From: JAFAMS01 sp963715815
Lineage (GTDB): Bacteria; Vulcanimicrobiota; Vulcanimicrobiia; Vulcanimicrobiales; Vulcanimicrobiaceae
Length of the DNA stretch: 64,000 nucleotides
Assembly (NCBI GenBank): GCA_963715815.1
Contig: OY970278.1
Coordinates: 2,356,001 to 2,420,000 of the forward strand
Direction: 5' to 3'
In this document: positions 1 to 8,706 of the stretch, one piece after another
Layout of the letters: every line of letters starts with the position of its first letter
How positions within the stretch are numbered: position 1 is the first letter of the stretch
Position numbers and translations under genes: made by a program
The notes under the pieces: generated by a model
What the model was told of the DNA's origin: nothing
The model's input: only the letters and a program-made list of their open reading frames with translations
Database searches by the model: none

Positions 1-344
1 AACATGCGGCAACGATCGCCAAGAGCGGTTGGACGCGTCACGACGTGCGCAACTATCTTTGGATGAACGCCGGCAATAAATTCTCGGCGCTCAGCTTCAA
101 CGACCGGTACGGCAAGATTTACAACCGCAACCTTCCGCGTTGGTACAAGCGTCAGCCCGATTCGCGCATCCCAATCGTTCCGAGCGCCGAGGACATTCAT
201 CTTTTCGTCGCCGGTGGCGAAGCCGGCCGCTTCTCGGCTTTTATTCCCGGATGGGGACACATGACAAGCCCCGTCTTGCTGCGAATCGACGGAAGCTCGC
301 CGAACGCGGACGCGATGTGCGAAGACGGCACGTGCCGTCTCTAG
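1..344 (+). CDS. C-terminal part of an unrecognised protein upstream of the selenoprotein (5' truncated)
   Basis: The frame is open from base 3 and runs off the left edge, so only about 113 C-terminal residues are visible. I recognise no named domain. Visible marks are an Ile/Pro-rich stretch (RIPIVPSAEDIHLFVAGG) and a C-terminal pair of cysteines (CEDGTC) right before the stop. The stop lies 13 nt before the ATG of the UGSC selenoprotein, on the same strand, which suggests one transcript and perhaps a functional partnership. An internal GTG at 45 could be taken for a start, but the open frame before it argues that the gene begins outside the window. Confidence 0.6.
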   Translation, partial: HAATIAKSGWTRHDVRNYLWMNAGNKFSALSFNDRYGKIYNRNLPRWYKRQPDSRIPIVPSAEDIHLFVAGGEAGRFSAFIPGWGHMTSPVLLRIDGSSPNADAMCEDGTCRL

Positions 345-357
345 AGAGGACTTTCCA

Positions 358-876
358 ATGATCTACGATCCACGCGGAACGATCGACGCGCCGGTTCTTC
401 ATCTTGCCAAACGTCCGGCAAGTTTGCGCGGACTGCACCTCGGCGTTCTGGACAACACAAAATGGAACGGCTGGAAGCTCGAAGACCGCATCGCGACGGC
501 GTTGGCCGAACGGCTCTCGCTCGGTCCGATCCGCCGCTACAAGAAGGAAAGCTTCTCGCGCGATGCGCGTCCGGAGCTTCTGGCCGAGATCGCAGCCGAA
601 AGCGATCTCGTCCTCACCGGAATAGGTGATTGAGGCTCCTGCACGTCGTGCTGTATGCATGACGCCATCCGGCTAGAAACATCGGGGATTCCCACCGCCG
701 TGCTCGTCACGACCGTTTTTCTGCACGAAGCCAAAGTTCAACGTGAGGCTCTTGGAATGACCGCTATCGAACCCGTCGTCGTAACGCATCCACTCAGCAC
801 GCTCTCGAACGAACAGCTCGATGAGCGCGCGAACGAGGCGCTCGAGCAAATCGTGCGCGTGTGGGGTGGCAAGTGA
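358..876 (+). CDS. UGSC-family selenoprotein, UGA at 631-633 read as selenocysteine
   Basis: Two abutting open frames (358-633 and 634-876) are in phase and separated only by a TGA, codon 92 of 173. Read through, they give a 172-aa protein with the motif GDUGSCTSCC, which is the signature that names the UGSC (seleno)protein family; relatives carry Cys at this place. A hairpin with the form of a bacterial SECIS follows the TGA directly. An SD-like AGAGGA lies before the ATG. The chemistry is unknown; a U-x-x-C arrangement (Sec92, Cys95) suggests a thiol/selenol redox or thioredoxin-like role, which is inference. The gene ends in a GTGA overlap with the aminopeptidase start, so termination at the UGA would uncouple the next gene. 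No selA, selB, selC or selD lies in the window. If the TGA were a true stop, this would be a 91-aa fragment plus an orphan frame. Confidence 0.82.
634..666 (+). promoter_or_regulatory. Putative bacterial SECIS hairpin
   Basis: Directly after the UGA, bases 644-651 (CGTCGTGC) pair with 657-664 (GCATGACG): eight pairs with one G-U wobble, closing a 5-nt loop TGTAT (652-656). GGC (634-636) could pair with GCC (664-666) as a lower stem in an alternative fold. The loop starts 18 nt after the UGA and has G in its second position. This fits the general bacterial SECIS form, a stem-loop shortly after the UGA with G among the first two loop bases. Binding by SelB is inferred. Confidence 0.65.
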
Positions 877-3470
877 GAACATTGATCGTCGCGATACTGT
901 TGGCGGCGACCGCCGGCAGTGCGGCCGCGTTCGATTTCGATAAGACTCCCGGACGCTTGCCGAAGATTGTCGTACCGCTCGCCTACTCGATTGCTTTCAA
1001 GCCGAATCTTGCGGCGAAGACGATGACCGGGACCGAACGAGTCACGCTCCGGGTACGGAAATCGACGAACCGACTGGTCTTCAACACGCTCAATCTAACG
1101 CTGAGCAACGTGCGCGTCGACGGGACTCCAGTTCAACGTGTGATCACGCAAAACGGTAAACAACTCTCGACGGTCGTCCTCGCGCAGCCGTTGCGCGCCG
1201 GTCATCATATTATGACGCTATCATATAGCGGAAAGATCGAAAGCGGACCCCGCGGTCTTTACGCGCAGCCGTATCGCACGCGAGCAGGCAGCGGAACGAT
1301 GCTTTCGAGCCAACTCGAATCGACCGATGCGCGGCGTTGGTTCCCGTGCTGGGACGAGCCCGCATTCCGCGCGCGCTTCACGCTGACGGCGACGATCCCG
1401 GCTACCTGGAGTGCGGTCGCCAACATGCCGATCGCGCATCGCGTCGTGCACGGGACGCTGGCTGACGTCATGTTCGAGCCTACGCCCAAGATGCCGACCT
1501 ATCTAGTCGAATTCACTGCCGGAAATCTCGGACATATCAGCGCGCGTAACGATGGTTACACACACTCGATTTGGGCCGTGCGCGGCGAAGAGAACACCGG
1601 ACGCGACGCACTGCGAGCTTCGCAAGATATCCTCAACGATTACAACAACTATTTCGCCTTCCGCTTCCCGATACCGAAGCTCGATTCGATCGCAATTCCC
1701 GGCGGTTTTCCCGGTGCCATGGAAAACTTGGGCGCTATTACCTATACCGAACAGCTGCTCTTGACCGGCCCGAACACAACGATCGAGTCGCGCCAAATTG
1801 CGTGGGACGTGCAGGCGCACGAGATGGCGCACCAGTGGGTAGGCGATCTCGTCACGATGGATTGGTGGAGCAACATCTGGCTCAATGAGAGCTTCGCATC
1901 GTGGATGGAGACGAAAGAAACCGCACTTCGTCATCCTCGGTGGGCGTGGTGGGAAGCCACTGACGGAGAGCTTCAGGGTGCGTTCGATGCCGATGGTCAA
2001 CCGAAGCAAACTGCAATTATCACGCCGGTAGCCAACGAGCTCGACGCGGAAGCGTCGTTCAACCCCGCGATCGTGTACGACAAAGGACGCCAAGTTTTGC
2101 GGATGCTCGAAGAATATTTGGGCGAAGACACCTTCCGCGACGGTATGCGCCGCTACATCCGCGCCAACGCGTATTCGAATACCGTCGGGAGCGACTTTTA
2201 CCGCGCGCTCAGCGCCGAAAGCGGGCAAGACGTTGCGTCGCTCGCGTCGGCGTGGATCACGCAGCCGGGATATCCCGTCGTCTCCGTCAACGCGCAGTGC
2301 GATTCGAACGGCAACCGAACGATCGCGCTCAGTCAAAAGCGTTTTCTCTGGCAAGGCACCGATCCGAAGCACGAACGCTGGAACGTGCCGCTTGAAATTC
2401 AAAGCGGAGACGGCGACGTTCAGAAAGTCGTGCTCAAGGACGACGGACAAACCGTCAACGCGGGACGCTGCGATCAAACCCTGCTCGTCAACGCGGGCGG
2501 ATACGGCTTCTACCGCGTCGCCTATGATAAGCAGACGCTCGCGAACAATGCCAAAGGATTCGCGTCGTTCTCGAACGCCGACAAGATCGCGCTGCTCAAC
2601 AATCAATGGACCTTCGCGAGAGCCGGTCGATCAGGAATCGGACCATACTTCCAGATGGCCGGGAGCATGGGGTCCGACTACGACGCGCGCGCATGGGAGC
2701 AGATCATCGAATCGCTCACGACCCTCGAGAAAGACCAACTTGGACTCCCCAATCACGCCGCGCTCGTAGGACGCGCACGTGCGCTCGTTGCCCCGGTGGT
2801 AGCTGCGCTCGGGTGGACGGCGAAACCGGGTGAAGACCCTCCGCTTCGCGTCCTCCGCAACAAGGCGATCCTCGCACTTGGCCTTTGGGGAGATCCTGCG
2901 GTCATCGGCGAGGCGCGCCGGCGCTTTGCGAAATTCGAGCACGATCCGTCATCGCTGACACCGGATCAACAAGAAACCGTACTCACAATTGTGGGTACGT
3001 ATGCGGACGGTGCGACGTTCCAACGGTTACACAAGCTCGCGCTCGCAGCCCGCGACATCCCGGACGTCCGTCGGCGATACGGGGCGCTCATCGCAGTTCG
3101 CGATCCAATGCTTGCGTCGAAAGCGTTGCAAGCCGTCGTGACCGACCCGATTCCGCCGCAAGCGCAGGGACAGAAGCTCCGTCTGATTTTCCGGGCAGCG
3201 GACACAAATGCGCAACTTTCTTGGGCGTTCTTTAAGGCGCACTATGCCGAGTTAACCAAAGACTTTGAGGACTCGGATAGGGCGGTTTTCCTGACGGGTG
3301 AGATTCTCAAAAACTATGGAGACAAGATTCCCTTACCGGCAGTCGTGGGATGGCTGCAGCAGAACTTCCCGCCGTCGGCGGCGCCCTTCATCAAGCGCGG
3401 CGTATCGGCCGCGAAGATCGCGCTTGCCGAGAAGGCTCGCCTAGCTGCAGAGGTCAGCGCGACACACTAA
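873..3470 (+). CDS. Secreted M1-family zinc aminopeptidase
   Basis: A gluzincin aminopeptidase of about 865 aa, removing N-terminal residues from peptides, probably outside the cytoplasm. I place the start at GTG 873, which overlaps the selenoprotein stop as GTGA and leads straight into a signal peptide (ILLAATAGSAAA); an in-frame GTG at 861 would add four residues. The substrate motif GAMEN is near residue 281, the zinc motif HEMAH near 316 with the third ligand Glu about residue 339 in NESF. An ERAP1-C-like helical domain fills the second half. Length fits the family. Coupling to the selenoprotein upstream and to the molybdenum hydroxylase downstream (stop and start share one base) points to one operon, though no pathway linking them is known to me. 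Confidence 0.93.
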   Translation: MRTLIVAILLAATAGSAAAFDFDKTPGRLPKIVVPLAYSIAFKPNLAAKTMTGTERVTLRVRKSTNRLVFNTLNLTLSNVRVDGTPVQRVITQNGKQLSTVVLAQPLRAGHHIMTLSYSGKIESGPRGLYAQPYRTRAGSGTMLSSQLESTDARRWFPCWDEPAFRARFTLTATIPATWSAVANMPIAHRVVHGTLADVMFEPTPKMPTYLVEFTAGNLGHISARNDGYTHSIWAVRGEENTGRDALRASQDILNDYNNYFAFRFPIPKLDSIAIPGGFPGAMENLGAITYTEQLLLTGPNTTIESRQIAWDVQAHEMAHQWVGDLVTMDWWSNIWLNESFASWMETKETALRHPRWAWWEATDGELQGAFDADGQPKQTAIITPVANELDAEASFNPAIVYDKGRQVLRMLEEYLGEDTFRDGMRRYIRANAYSNTVGSDFYRALSAESGQDVASLASAWITQPGYPVVSVNAQCDSNGNRTIALSQKRFLWQGTDPKHERWNVPLEIQSGDGDVQKVVLKDDGQTVNAGRCDQTLLVNAGGYGFYRVAYDKQTLANNAKGFASFSNADKIALLNNQWTFARAGRSGIGPYFQMAGSMGSDYDARAWEQIIESLTTLEKDQLGLPNHAALVGRARALVAPVVAALGWTAKPGEDPPLRVLRNKAILALGLWGDPAVIGEARRRFAKFEHDPSSLTPDQQETVLTIVGTYADGATFQRLHKLALAARDIPDVRRRYGALIAVRDPMLASKALQAVVTDPIPPQAQGQKLRLIFRAADTNAQLSWAFFKAHYAELTKDFEDSDRAVFLTGEILKNYGDKIPLPAVVGWLQQNFPPSAAPFIKRGVSAAKIALAEKARLAAEVSATH

Positions 3471-3937
3471 TGCCTCAAATACAACTGAAAATTAACGGCT
3501 CCAACCACACCGTGGACCTGGAGCCGAACGTCACGTTACTCGACGCGTTGCGCGAGCGGCTCGGATTGGTCGGGACGAAAAAGGGCTGCGATTTTGGACA
3601 ATGCGGGGCGTGCACGGTCCTGGTGGACGGACGCCGCGTGCTTTCTTGCCTGACGCTCGCGATGATGCACTCGGGGGCCGAGATCACGACAATTGAAGGC
3701 GTCGCGTCGAACGGATCGCTGCATCCACTGCAGCAGGCCTTCATCGAGCATGATGCGTTCCAGTGCGGTTTCTGCACCTCGGGACAGATTGTCTCGGCGC
3801 TCGGTCTTCTGAACGAGGGTCACGCGCACACCGACGGCGAGATCCGCGAAGGAATGAGCGGCAATCTCTGCCGCTGCGGTGCGTATTCGAATATTCTCGC
3901 GGCCGTGCGACAGGAGGTGCGACGTGCAGGCGTTTGA
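3470..3937 (+). CDS. Molybdenum hydroxylase 2Fe-2S subunit (xanthine/aldehyde oxidoreductase family)
   Basis: A 155-aa electron-transfer subunit of a xanthine dehydrogenase-family enzyme. The N-terminal plant-ferredoxin-like cluster is bound by Cys40, Cys45, Cys48 and Cys60; the C-terminal helical 2Fe-2S domain has Cys99, Cys102, Cys134 and Cys136 (QCGFC and LCRCGAY). The ATG at 3470 shares its A with the peptidase stop; the frame is open further upstream, but the conserved start of the fold lies here. No Tat signal is visible, unlike the periplasmic PaoA of E. coli. It is followed by the FAD subunit with a 14-nt overlap. Confidence 0.95.
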   Translation: MPQIQLKINGSNHTVDLEPNVTLLDALRERLGLVGTKKGCDFGQCGACTVLVDGRRVLSCLTLAMMHSGAEITTIEGVASNGSLHPLQQAFIEHDAFQCGFCTSGQIVSALGLLNEGHAHTDGEIREGMSGNLCRCGAYSNILAAVRQEVRRAGV

Positions 3938-4904
3938 TCTTCTTCAACCCACGGATACGCGTGAAGCGCTCAAGCTGATTGCGCAAACGAAGGACGCTGC
4001 GTTCATCGCCGGCGGAACGAACGTCGTCGACTTGATGAAGTGCGGCGTTACGACACCCTCGACGCTCGTCGACATCACGCGTCTTCCGCTCGATTCGATC
4101 GAGACGAATGCCAAGCGCATCCGGATCGGCGCGCTTGTTCGCAATAGCGATGTCGCCCATCATCCCATTGTCGTCGAAAACTTCCCGATGCTCTCGCAAG
4201 CATTCCTCGCGGGTGCATCGCCGCAGCTGCGCAACATGGCGACGGTCGGCGGCAACATCTTGCAACGCACCCGGTGTCCGTACTTCCGCGACCCCGCGTC
4301 TGCGTGCAATAAGCGTCACGCAGGCGACGGCTGCGATGCGTTCGAGGGCATCCATCGCATGCACGCGATTCTCGGAACGAGCGACGCTTGCATCGCGACG
4401 CATCCGTCGGACGCGGCCGTCGCACTTATAGCTCTGGATGCGATCGTTGAAATCCAAAGGTCCTCCGGCACCCGTCGCATCTCACTCGAAGAATTCTATG
4501 TGCTGCCGGGCGAGACACCGGCGATCGAGAACGATCTGAAGCCGGACGAGTTGATCGTCGCAATCGAAATTCCGCACGGAAGCGCGCACCGTCACTCAAC
4601 GTATCTCAAGGTCCGCGATCGCGCCTCGTACGAGTTCGCGCTCGTCTCCGTAGCGGCCGGCCTCGACTTCGACGGCGATCGCATCGGTGCGGCCCGTATC
4701 GCGCTCGGCGGCGTCGGGACGATTCCCTGGCGCGCCCGCGGCGCCGAGGAAGCGCTGGTCGGAACATCCGGCGACTCCGGATATGAGAAAGCAGCCGAAA
4801 TCGCACTCAAACATGCCGTACCGCGTCGCGACAATGCGTTCAAGGTCGAGCTTGCGAAGCGTGCAATCATTCGCGCGCTGGAAATGGTTCGGCGCGGACA
4901 ATGA
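3924..4904 (+). CDS. Molybdenum hydroxylase FAD-binding subunit with extra 4Fe-4S cluster (PaoB/YagS-like)
   Basis: A 326-aa CoxM-like FAD subunit. The start is GTG 3924, with an SD (CAGGAGG) at 3911-3917; it overlaps the preceding gene by 14 nt. FAD-domain marks are the Gly-rich FIAGGTN near the N-terminus and NMATVGGN further in. An insert with cysteines (TRCPYFRD, ACNKRH, GDGCDA) and the sequence HAILGTSDACIATHPSDA match the PaoB/YagS branch, known to carry a 4Fe-4S cluster beside FAD. It passes electrons from the Mo subunit. An ATGA overlap joins it to the large subunit. Confidence 0.93.
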   Translation: MQAFDLLQPTDTREALKLIAQTKDAAFIAGGTNVVDLMKCGVTTPSTLVDITRLPLDSIETNAKRIRIGALVRNSDVAHHPIVVENFPMLSQAFLAGASPQLRNMATVGGNILQRTRCPYFRDPASACNKRHAGDGCDAFEGIHRMHAILGTSDACIATHPSDAAVALIALDAIVEIQRSSGTRRISLEEFYVLPGETPAIENDLKPDELIVAIEIPHGSAHRHSTYLKVRDRASYEFALVSVAAGLDFDGDRIGAARIALGGVGTIPWRARGAEEALVGTSGDSGYEKAAEIALKHAVPRRDNAFKVELAKRAIIRALEMVRRGQ

Positions 4905-6985
4905 CGGCGACTACTACCACGAAACCGCTTATCGTCGGAACGCCGATCGATCGTGTCGACGGGCGTTTGAAAGTCACCGGGCAAGCGCAATACACGGCCG
5001 ACATGCCGCTCGAGCACGTTGCCTACGCGGTAATGGTGACGAGTACGATCGCGCACGGTAAAATCACATCGATCGATACCAGTGCAACCGGCGAGATTCA
5101 CGGTATTCTGAAAATCTTCACGCACGAGAATTCGCCTCGCTTCACGCAGCCGGAAGCTGACTTCATGAAGGCCCTCGTTCCAGCTCAAACGTTCATGCCG
5201 ATGCAAGGCCCCGACGTCGTCCATTACGGCCAGCAAGTTGCAGTTGTCGTCGCTGAAACGTTCGAAGCGGCGCGCGCTGCAGCCGCCCGCGTCCGTGTGT
5301 CGTACGAACCGAGCCACGCCGTGCTTTCGCTTGACGACCCGAAAGCGGAGCGCACGAAACCCGAGCAGTTCTTCGGATCGCCTCTGCAAACAGAGCGCGG
5401 CAACGTCGAGAAACAGCTCGCGGCCTCCGCGGTAAAGATCGACGAGCACTACTCGACTCCGACGCAGTTCCACAACCCGATGGAGCCACATGCGACCCTC
5501 GCCCAGTGGAACGGCAACAAGCTGACGATCTATGAGCCGTCGCAGTGGGTAAAAGGTCTGCAAAATTACGTCGCTACCGTGCTTGGCTTAGCGGTCGACG
5601 ACGTACACATCATCTCGCCATTCGTCGGCGGCGGATTCGGAAACAAAGGCTTCTCGTTTCCGCACACGATCCTCGCTGCAATGGCCGCCCGCGAGCTCAA
5701 GCGACCGGTGAAGTTGCTGCTGACGCGCGCGCAGCTTTTCGAGCAGACTGGTAGCCGCCCGCGGACCGAACAGCACCTGCGGGTCGGCGCGGACAAAGAT
5801 GGCAAGCTGGTTGCAATCGACCACGCCTCGACGATCGGCGCGTCCCTCGCCGGTTGGTTCATCGAACCGTCCGGACGAATCAGTCCGATGCTGTATTCAT
5901 GCCCGAACGTTCGCATCAGTCATGAGGCCGTGTGGTTGAATACGCCCGCACCGGGGCCGATGCGCGCACCGGGCGAGACTCCCGGAACGTTCGCGCTCGA
6001 ATCCGCACTCGACGAGCTCGCGGTAAAGCTCGGGATCGATCCGATCGAGCTGCGCGTCAAAAACGACGCGACGCAAGACGAGGAAGAGAAGCTGCCCTTC
6101 TCCAGCCGGCACTTGGTCGAGTGTCTGCGGGTCGGCGCAGCGCACTTCGGTTGGAAAGATCGTCCGCGCAAACCGCGCGAACGCCGCGAACACAACGAAT
6201 TCATCGGTTACGGCGTCGCAAGCGCAACGTTTCCCGGACTGCGTTCTCCTGCGAGCGCACGCGTGCGCCGCGATAACGATCGATTTCTGATCGAGGTCGC
6301 GACCCACGACATCGGAACCGGCATGTACTCGATCATTGCGCAGGTCGCCGCCGATGCACTCGGCGTCGACGTCGAGCAAATCGAGGTCCGCATCGGAGAT
6401 TCCAAACTGCCTCCGGCTCCGGTTGCCGGCGGCTCGATGAGCACGGCGAGCGTCATGCCCGCGGTGCAAGCCGCATGCCTGAAATTGCGCGAGGGCGGAA
6501 CGAACGAAGCTGAAGCCAGCTCAGCACCCGGCGACGAGCAAGGCCGCTATGCGTTTCACTCGTTCGGCGCGCAGTTCATCGAAGTGCGCGTCGATGAAAC
6601 GCTCGGACGCGTCCGCATTGAGCGCGCGCTGGGCGTCTTCGATTGCGGCAAGATCATCAACCCGAAAACGGCACGCAGCCAATTTCTCGGCGGCATGATC
6701 TTCGGCATCGGGATGGCCCTGATGGAAGAGGGTCTATTCGATCCGCGTTCCGGGCGCGTCATGACCGACAATCTCATTGACTATCGCATTCCCGTGAACG
6801 CCGACATCGGAGAAATCGAGGCAATCGCGGTCGAGCATCCTGATTTTCTCCTCAATCCGCTCGGCGTGCGTGGCGTCGGTGAAATTGGGACGACCGGCGT
6901 TGCGGCCGCAATCGCGAATGCCGTCTACAACGCGACCGGCAAACGCATACGAGAGCTGCCCATCACCCCCGATAAGCTGCTGTAG
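4901..6985 (+). CDS. Molybdenum hydroxylase large subunit, molybdopterin-binding (PaoC/YagR-like)
   Basis: A 694-aa catalytic subunit of the xanthine dehydrogenase superfamily, slightly short for the family. It binds the molybdopterin cofactor and hydroxylates a carbonyl or N-heterocyclic carbon; the substrate cannot be read from the sequence. The domain start VDGRLKVTGQAQYTADMP is typical. FVGGGFGNKGF (about 240-250) is a cofactor loop, and the catalytic Glu is E661 in GVRGVGEIGTTG. The ATG overlaps the FAD subunit stop (ATGA). The cluster has no xdhC/paoD-type maturation gene in view. Closeness to a selenoprotein recalls selenium-dependent Mo hydroxylases, but nothing in this sequence alone shows Se dependence. 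Confidence 0.94.
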   Translation: MTATTTTKPLIVGTPIDRVDGRLKVTGQAQYTADMPLEHVAYAVMVTSTIAHGKITSIDTSATGEIHGILKIFTHENSPRFTQPEADFMKALVPAQTFMPMQGPDVVHYGQQVAVVVAETFEAARAAAARVRVSYEPSHAVLSLDDPKAERTKPEQFFGSPLQTERGNVEKQLAASAVKIDEHYSTPTQFHNPMEPHATLAQWNGNKLTIYEPSQWVKGLQNYVATVLGLAVDDVHIISPFVGGGFGNKGFSFPHTILAAMAARELKRPVKLLLTRAQLFEQTGSRPRTEQHLRVGADKDGKLVAIDHASTIGASLAGWFIEPSGRISPMLYSCPNVRISHEAVWLNTPAPGPMRAPGETPGTFALESALDELAVKLGIDPIELRVKNDATQDEEEKLPFSSRHLVECLRVGAAHFGWKDRPRKPRERREHNEFIGYGVASATFPGLRSPASARVRRDNDRFLIEVATHDIGTGMYSIIAQVAADALGVDVEQIEVRIGDSKLPPAPVAGGSMSTASVMPAVQAACLKLREGGTNEAEASSAPGDEQGRYAFHSFGAQFIEVRVDETLGRVRIERALGVFDCGKIINPKTARSQFLGGMIFGIGMALMEEGLFDPRSGRVMTDNLIDYRIPVNADIGEIEAIAVEHPDFLLNPLGVRGVGEIGTTGVAAAIANAVYNATGKRIRELPITPDKLL

Positions 6986-6998
6986 AGAGTAGGACCTC

Positions 6999-7874
6999 AT
7001 GCGAGTATTTGTCACCGGCGCATCCGGTTACATCGGAACCTCGGTGTGTGCTGCCGTCAAGAAGCGCGGACACGATGTCGTCGGTCTGGCACGCAGCCCT
7101 GAGTCGATCGAAAAACTCAAAGCAGCAGGCGTCCATCCCGTCGCGGGGTCGCTCGGTGATCACAGTGTGTTGCGCGAGATGACGCACGACGCCGATGCCG
7201 TCATTCATTGCGCGTTCGAGCAATCAGCCGAGGGACCGGGACTCGAGGCCGGCGCGCTCGATGCGATGCTCGGTTCGGTCGACACGGATCATGAAGCCTT
7301 CATCTATACGAGCGGCGTGTGGGTGTACGGCGATACCGGCGGCAAGACGATTGACGAATCGGCGCCGCTCAATCCAATCGCGCTGGTTGCGTGGCGGCCT
7401 GCGATGGAGAAAAAAGTTCAAGACGCTCAGCGGCACAAGCTTCGCACGATCGTAATCCGTCCAGGCCTCGTGTATGGCGGGGGTGGCGGTCTGGTCGGCA
7501 TGATGATCGGTCTTGCAAAAGCCGAGCAACTGGCAATTTTCGGAGACGGAAAGAATCATTGGCAGATGGTGCGCGTCGACGCACTCGCCGAGTTGTATGC
7601 GCTCGCAATTGAACGCGCGCCGGCCGACTCACTCTACAACGGCGTCAGCAGCGATTCGGCTCAATATGGCGACCTCGTTCGCGCCGCAAGCCGTGCCGCG
7701 GGCCGCACCGGCACAGTGCCCACAATTTCGCTCGATGAAGGTCGTAAGGTGATGGGACCATTCGCGGACGCGCTCGCGCTCGATCAACGCATCTCCGGCG
7801 CGAAAGCTGTCCACGAGCTCGAATGGAATGCGGAGCGTCCCGGCGTTTTGGAAGAGCTTTCAGCGCACGTCTAG
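6999..7874 (+). CDS. NAD-dependent epimerase/dehydratase-family protein (extended SDR)
   Basis: A 291-aa Rossmann-fold protein. The N-terminal TGASGYIGTSV is the NAD(P)-binding GxxGxxG motif. The usual YxxxK pair is not obvious; YTSGVWVYG and VVIRPGLVYGGGG keep the later SDR landmarks, so it belongs to the atypical/extended group and its catalysis is uncertain. It starts 13 nt after the Mo subunit with AGAGAGTAGGA upstream, so it probably closes the operon. Its TAG stop interlocks with the stop of the convergent DUF4097 gene (CTAG). Confidence 0.87.
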   Translation: MRVFVTGASGYIGTSVCAAVKKRGHDVVGLARSPESIEKLKAAGVHPVAGSLGDHSVLREMTHDADAVIHCAFEQSAEGPGLEAGALDAMLGSVDTDHEAFIYTSGVWVYGDTGGKTIDESAPLNPIALVAWRPAMEKKVQDAQRHKLRTIVIRPGLVYGGGGGLVGMMIGLAKAEQLAIFGDGKNHWQMVRVDALAELYALAIERAPADSLYNGVSSDSAQYGDLVRAASRAAGRTGTVPTISLDEGRKVMGPFADALALDQRISGAKAVHELEWNAERPGVLEELSAHV

Positions 7875-8647
7875 CGTGCGGATTTAAGCTCCAACGGACC
7901 GCTGATGGTTTCGAGATCGATCCGTCCGGCGCCGTTTCCTATGCGCCCATTGACCTGCGATCCGATCATCTCAGATTTGACTGTCAGGGGAAAATCCGAT
8001 TGGAATCCGCCGGATATACTCTGCGCTTTCACGACAGCGCCCGCATCGTGCGGCACCGTAAGACTGATCGCGCCGCTGACGGTGCGGAGCAAGACGTTGC
8101 GACTATCCGGAAAGCGCGTCACGGAAACCAGAATCGTACCGTTGACCGTGTGCGCTTTCACGTTGCCGTCGGTGTTTTCGGCGGAGACATTTCCGGATAC
8201 GTCATTTAACGTCACATCGTTCGCGAAGCCGTTGGCGACGATATTGCCTGTAACATTCGAGAGTCGCAGAACCGCGCGTCGCGGCACCGTCAGCGTGTAG
8301 TCGACCGAGCCCCCGTGCCCGTCGCGCATATAGTGCGTACGAATGCGCACCTCGTTTACCGGACTGCCGTCCTTGTCGATCATCACTGTCATCCCGGCCA
8401 AGGCCTCATCGTCCGCAGCATGCTTGACCGCCCTGATATCGAGGACGTCGCTGTTCGACGGTGTCACTATGACCCGCCCGGAGACGTTCTGCAGGCTGAG
8501 CCGTACGTCGGACTGCGTGCTGAACGCCTCGTGAACGGTGGCGCTTGGATCTACCGCCTCCGCCTTCACAATGACCCGCGCGCTGCTCCACACGAGCAGG
8601 CTAACCACAAGCATCGGAATTGTCCGCAAAATCCAGGAATCAGCCAT
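7871..8647 (-). CDS. DUF4097-type repeat protein, probably exported
   Basis: 258 aa. A hydrophobic N-terminal segment (MLVVSLLVWSSARVIV) acts as signal or anchor. The rest is a ladder of short beta repeats (LSLQNVSGRVIV, LRLSNVTGNIVA, VTLNDVSGNVSA, DLETISGPLEL), characteristic of the DUF4097/DUF4098 right-handed beta-helix family, often cell-envelope associated and of unknown function. Two perfect inverted repeats (8660-8677 and 8707-8722) lie just upstream, so a local repressor is likely. AGGAG at 12 nt before the ATG is itself part of the first inverted repeat. Confidence 0.82.
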   Translation of the reverse strand: MADSWILRTIPMLVVSLLVWSSARVIVKAEAVDPSATVHEAFSTQSDVRLSLQNVSGRVIVTPSNSDVLDIRAVKHAADDEALAGMTVMIDKDGSPVNEVRIRTHYMRDGHGGSVDYTLTVPRRAVLRLSNVTGNIVANGFANDVTLNDVSGNVSAENTDGNVKAHTVNGTILVSVTRFPDSRNVLLRTVSGAISLTVPHDAGAVVKAQSISGGFQSDFPLTVKSEMIGSQVNGRIGNGAGRIDLETISGPLELKSAR

Positions 8648-8659
8648 GACTCTTCGCGT

Positions 8660-8677
8660 CTCCTAATTCTTTAGGAG
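8660..8677. promoter_or_regulatory. Inverted repeat covering the ribosome site of the DUF4097 gene
   Basis: CTCCTAA (8660-8666) and TTAGGAG (8671-8677) form a perfect 7-4-7 inverted repeat. On the minus strand the second arm read supplies the AGGAG Shine-Dalgarno of the DUF4097 gene. It may be a DNA operator or an RNA hairpin that hides the ribosome site. Confidence 0.5.
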
Positions 8678-8706
8678 TAGGTTACCTCAGGCTGCCCGGC
8701 GCTGTC

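Noticed and set aside
358..876. Two separate genes or a nonsense pseudogene instead of a selenoprotein
   Set aside because: The UGA lies exactly at the U of the UGSC motif, the frame is kept on both sides and a SECIS-like hairpin follows; random nonsense would not place itself so.
1503..2606. 367-codon open frame on the minus strand
   Set aside because: It lies fully antisense to the M1 aminopeptidase, has no recognisable fold and is a typical high-GC shadow.
4592..5563. 323-codon minus-strand frame
   Set aside because: Antisense to the well-supported FAD and Mo subunit genes; no motif.
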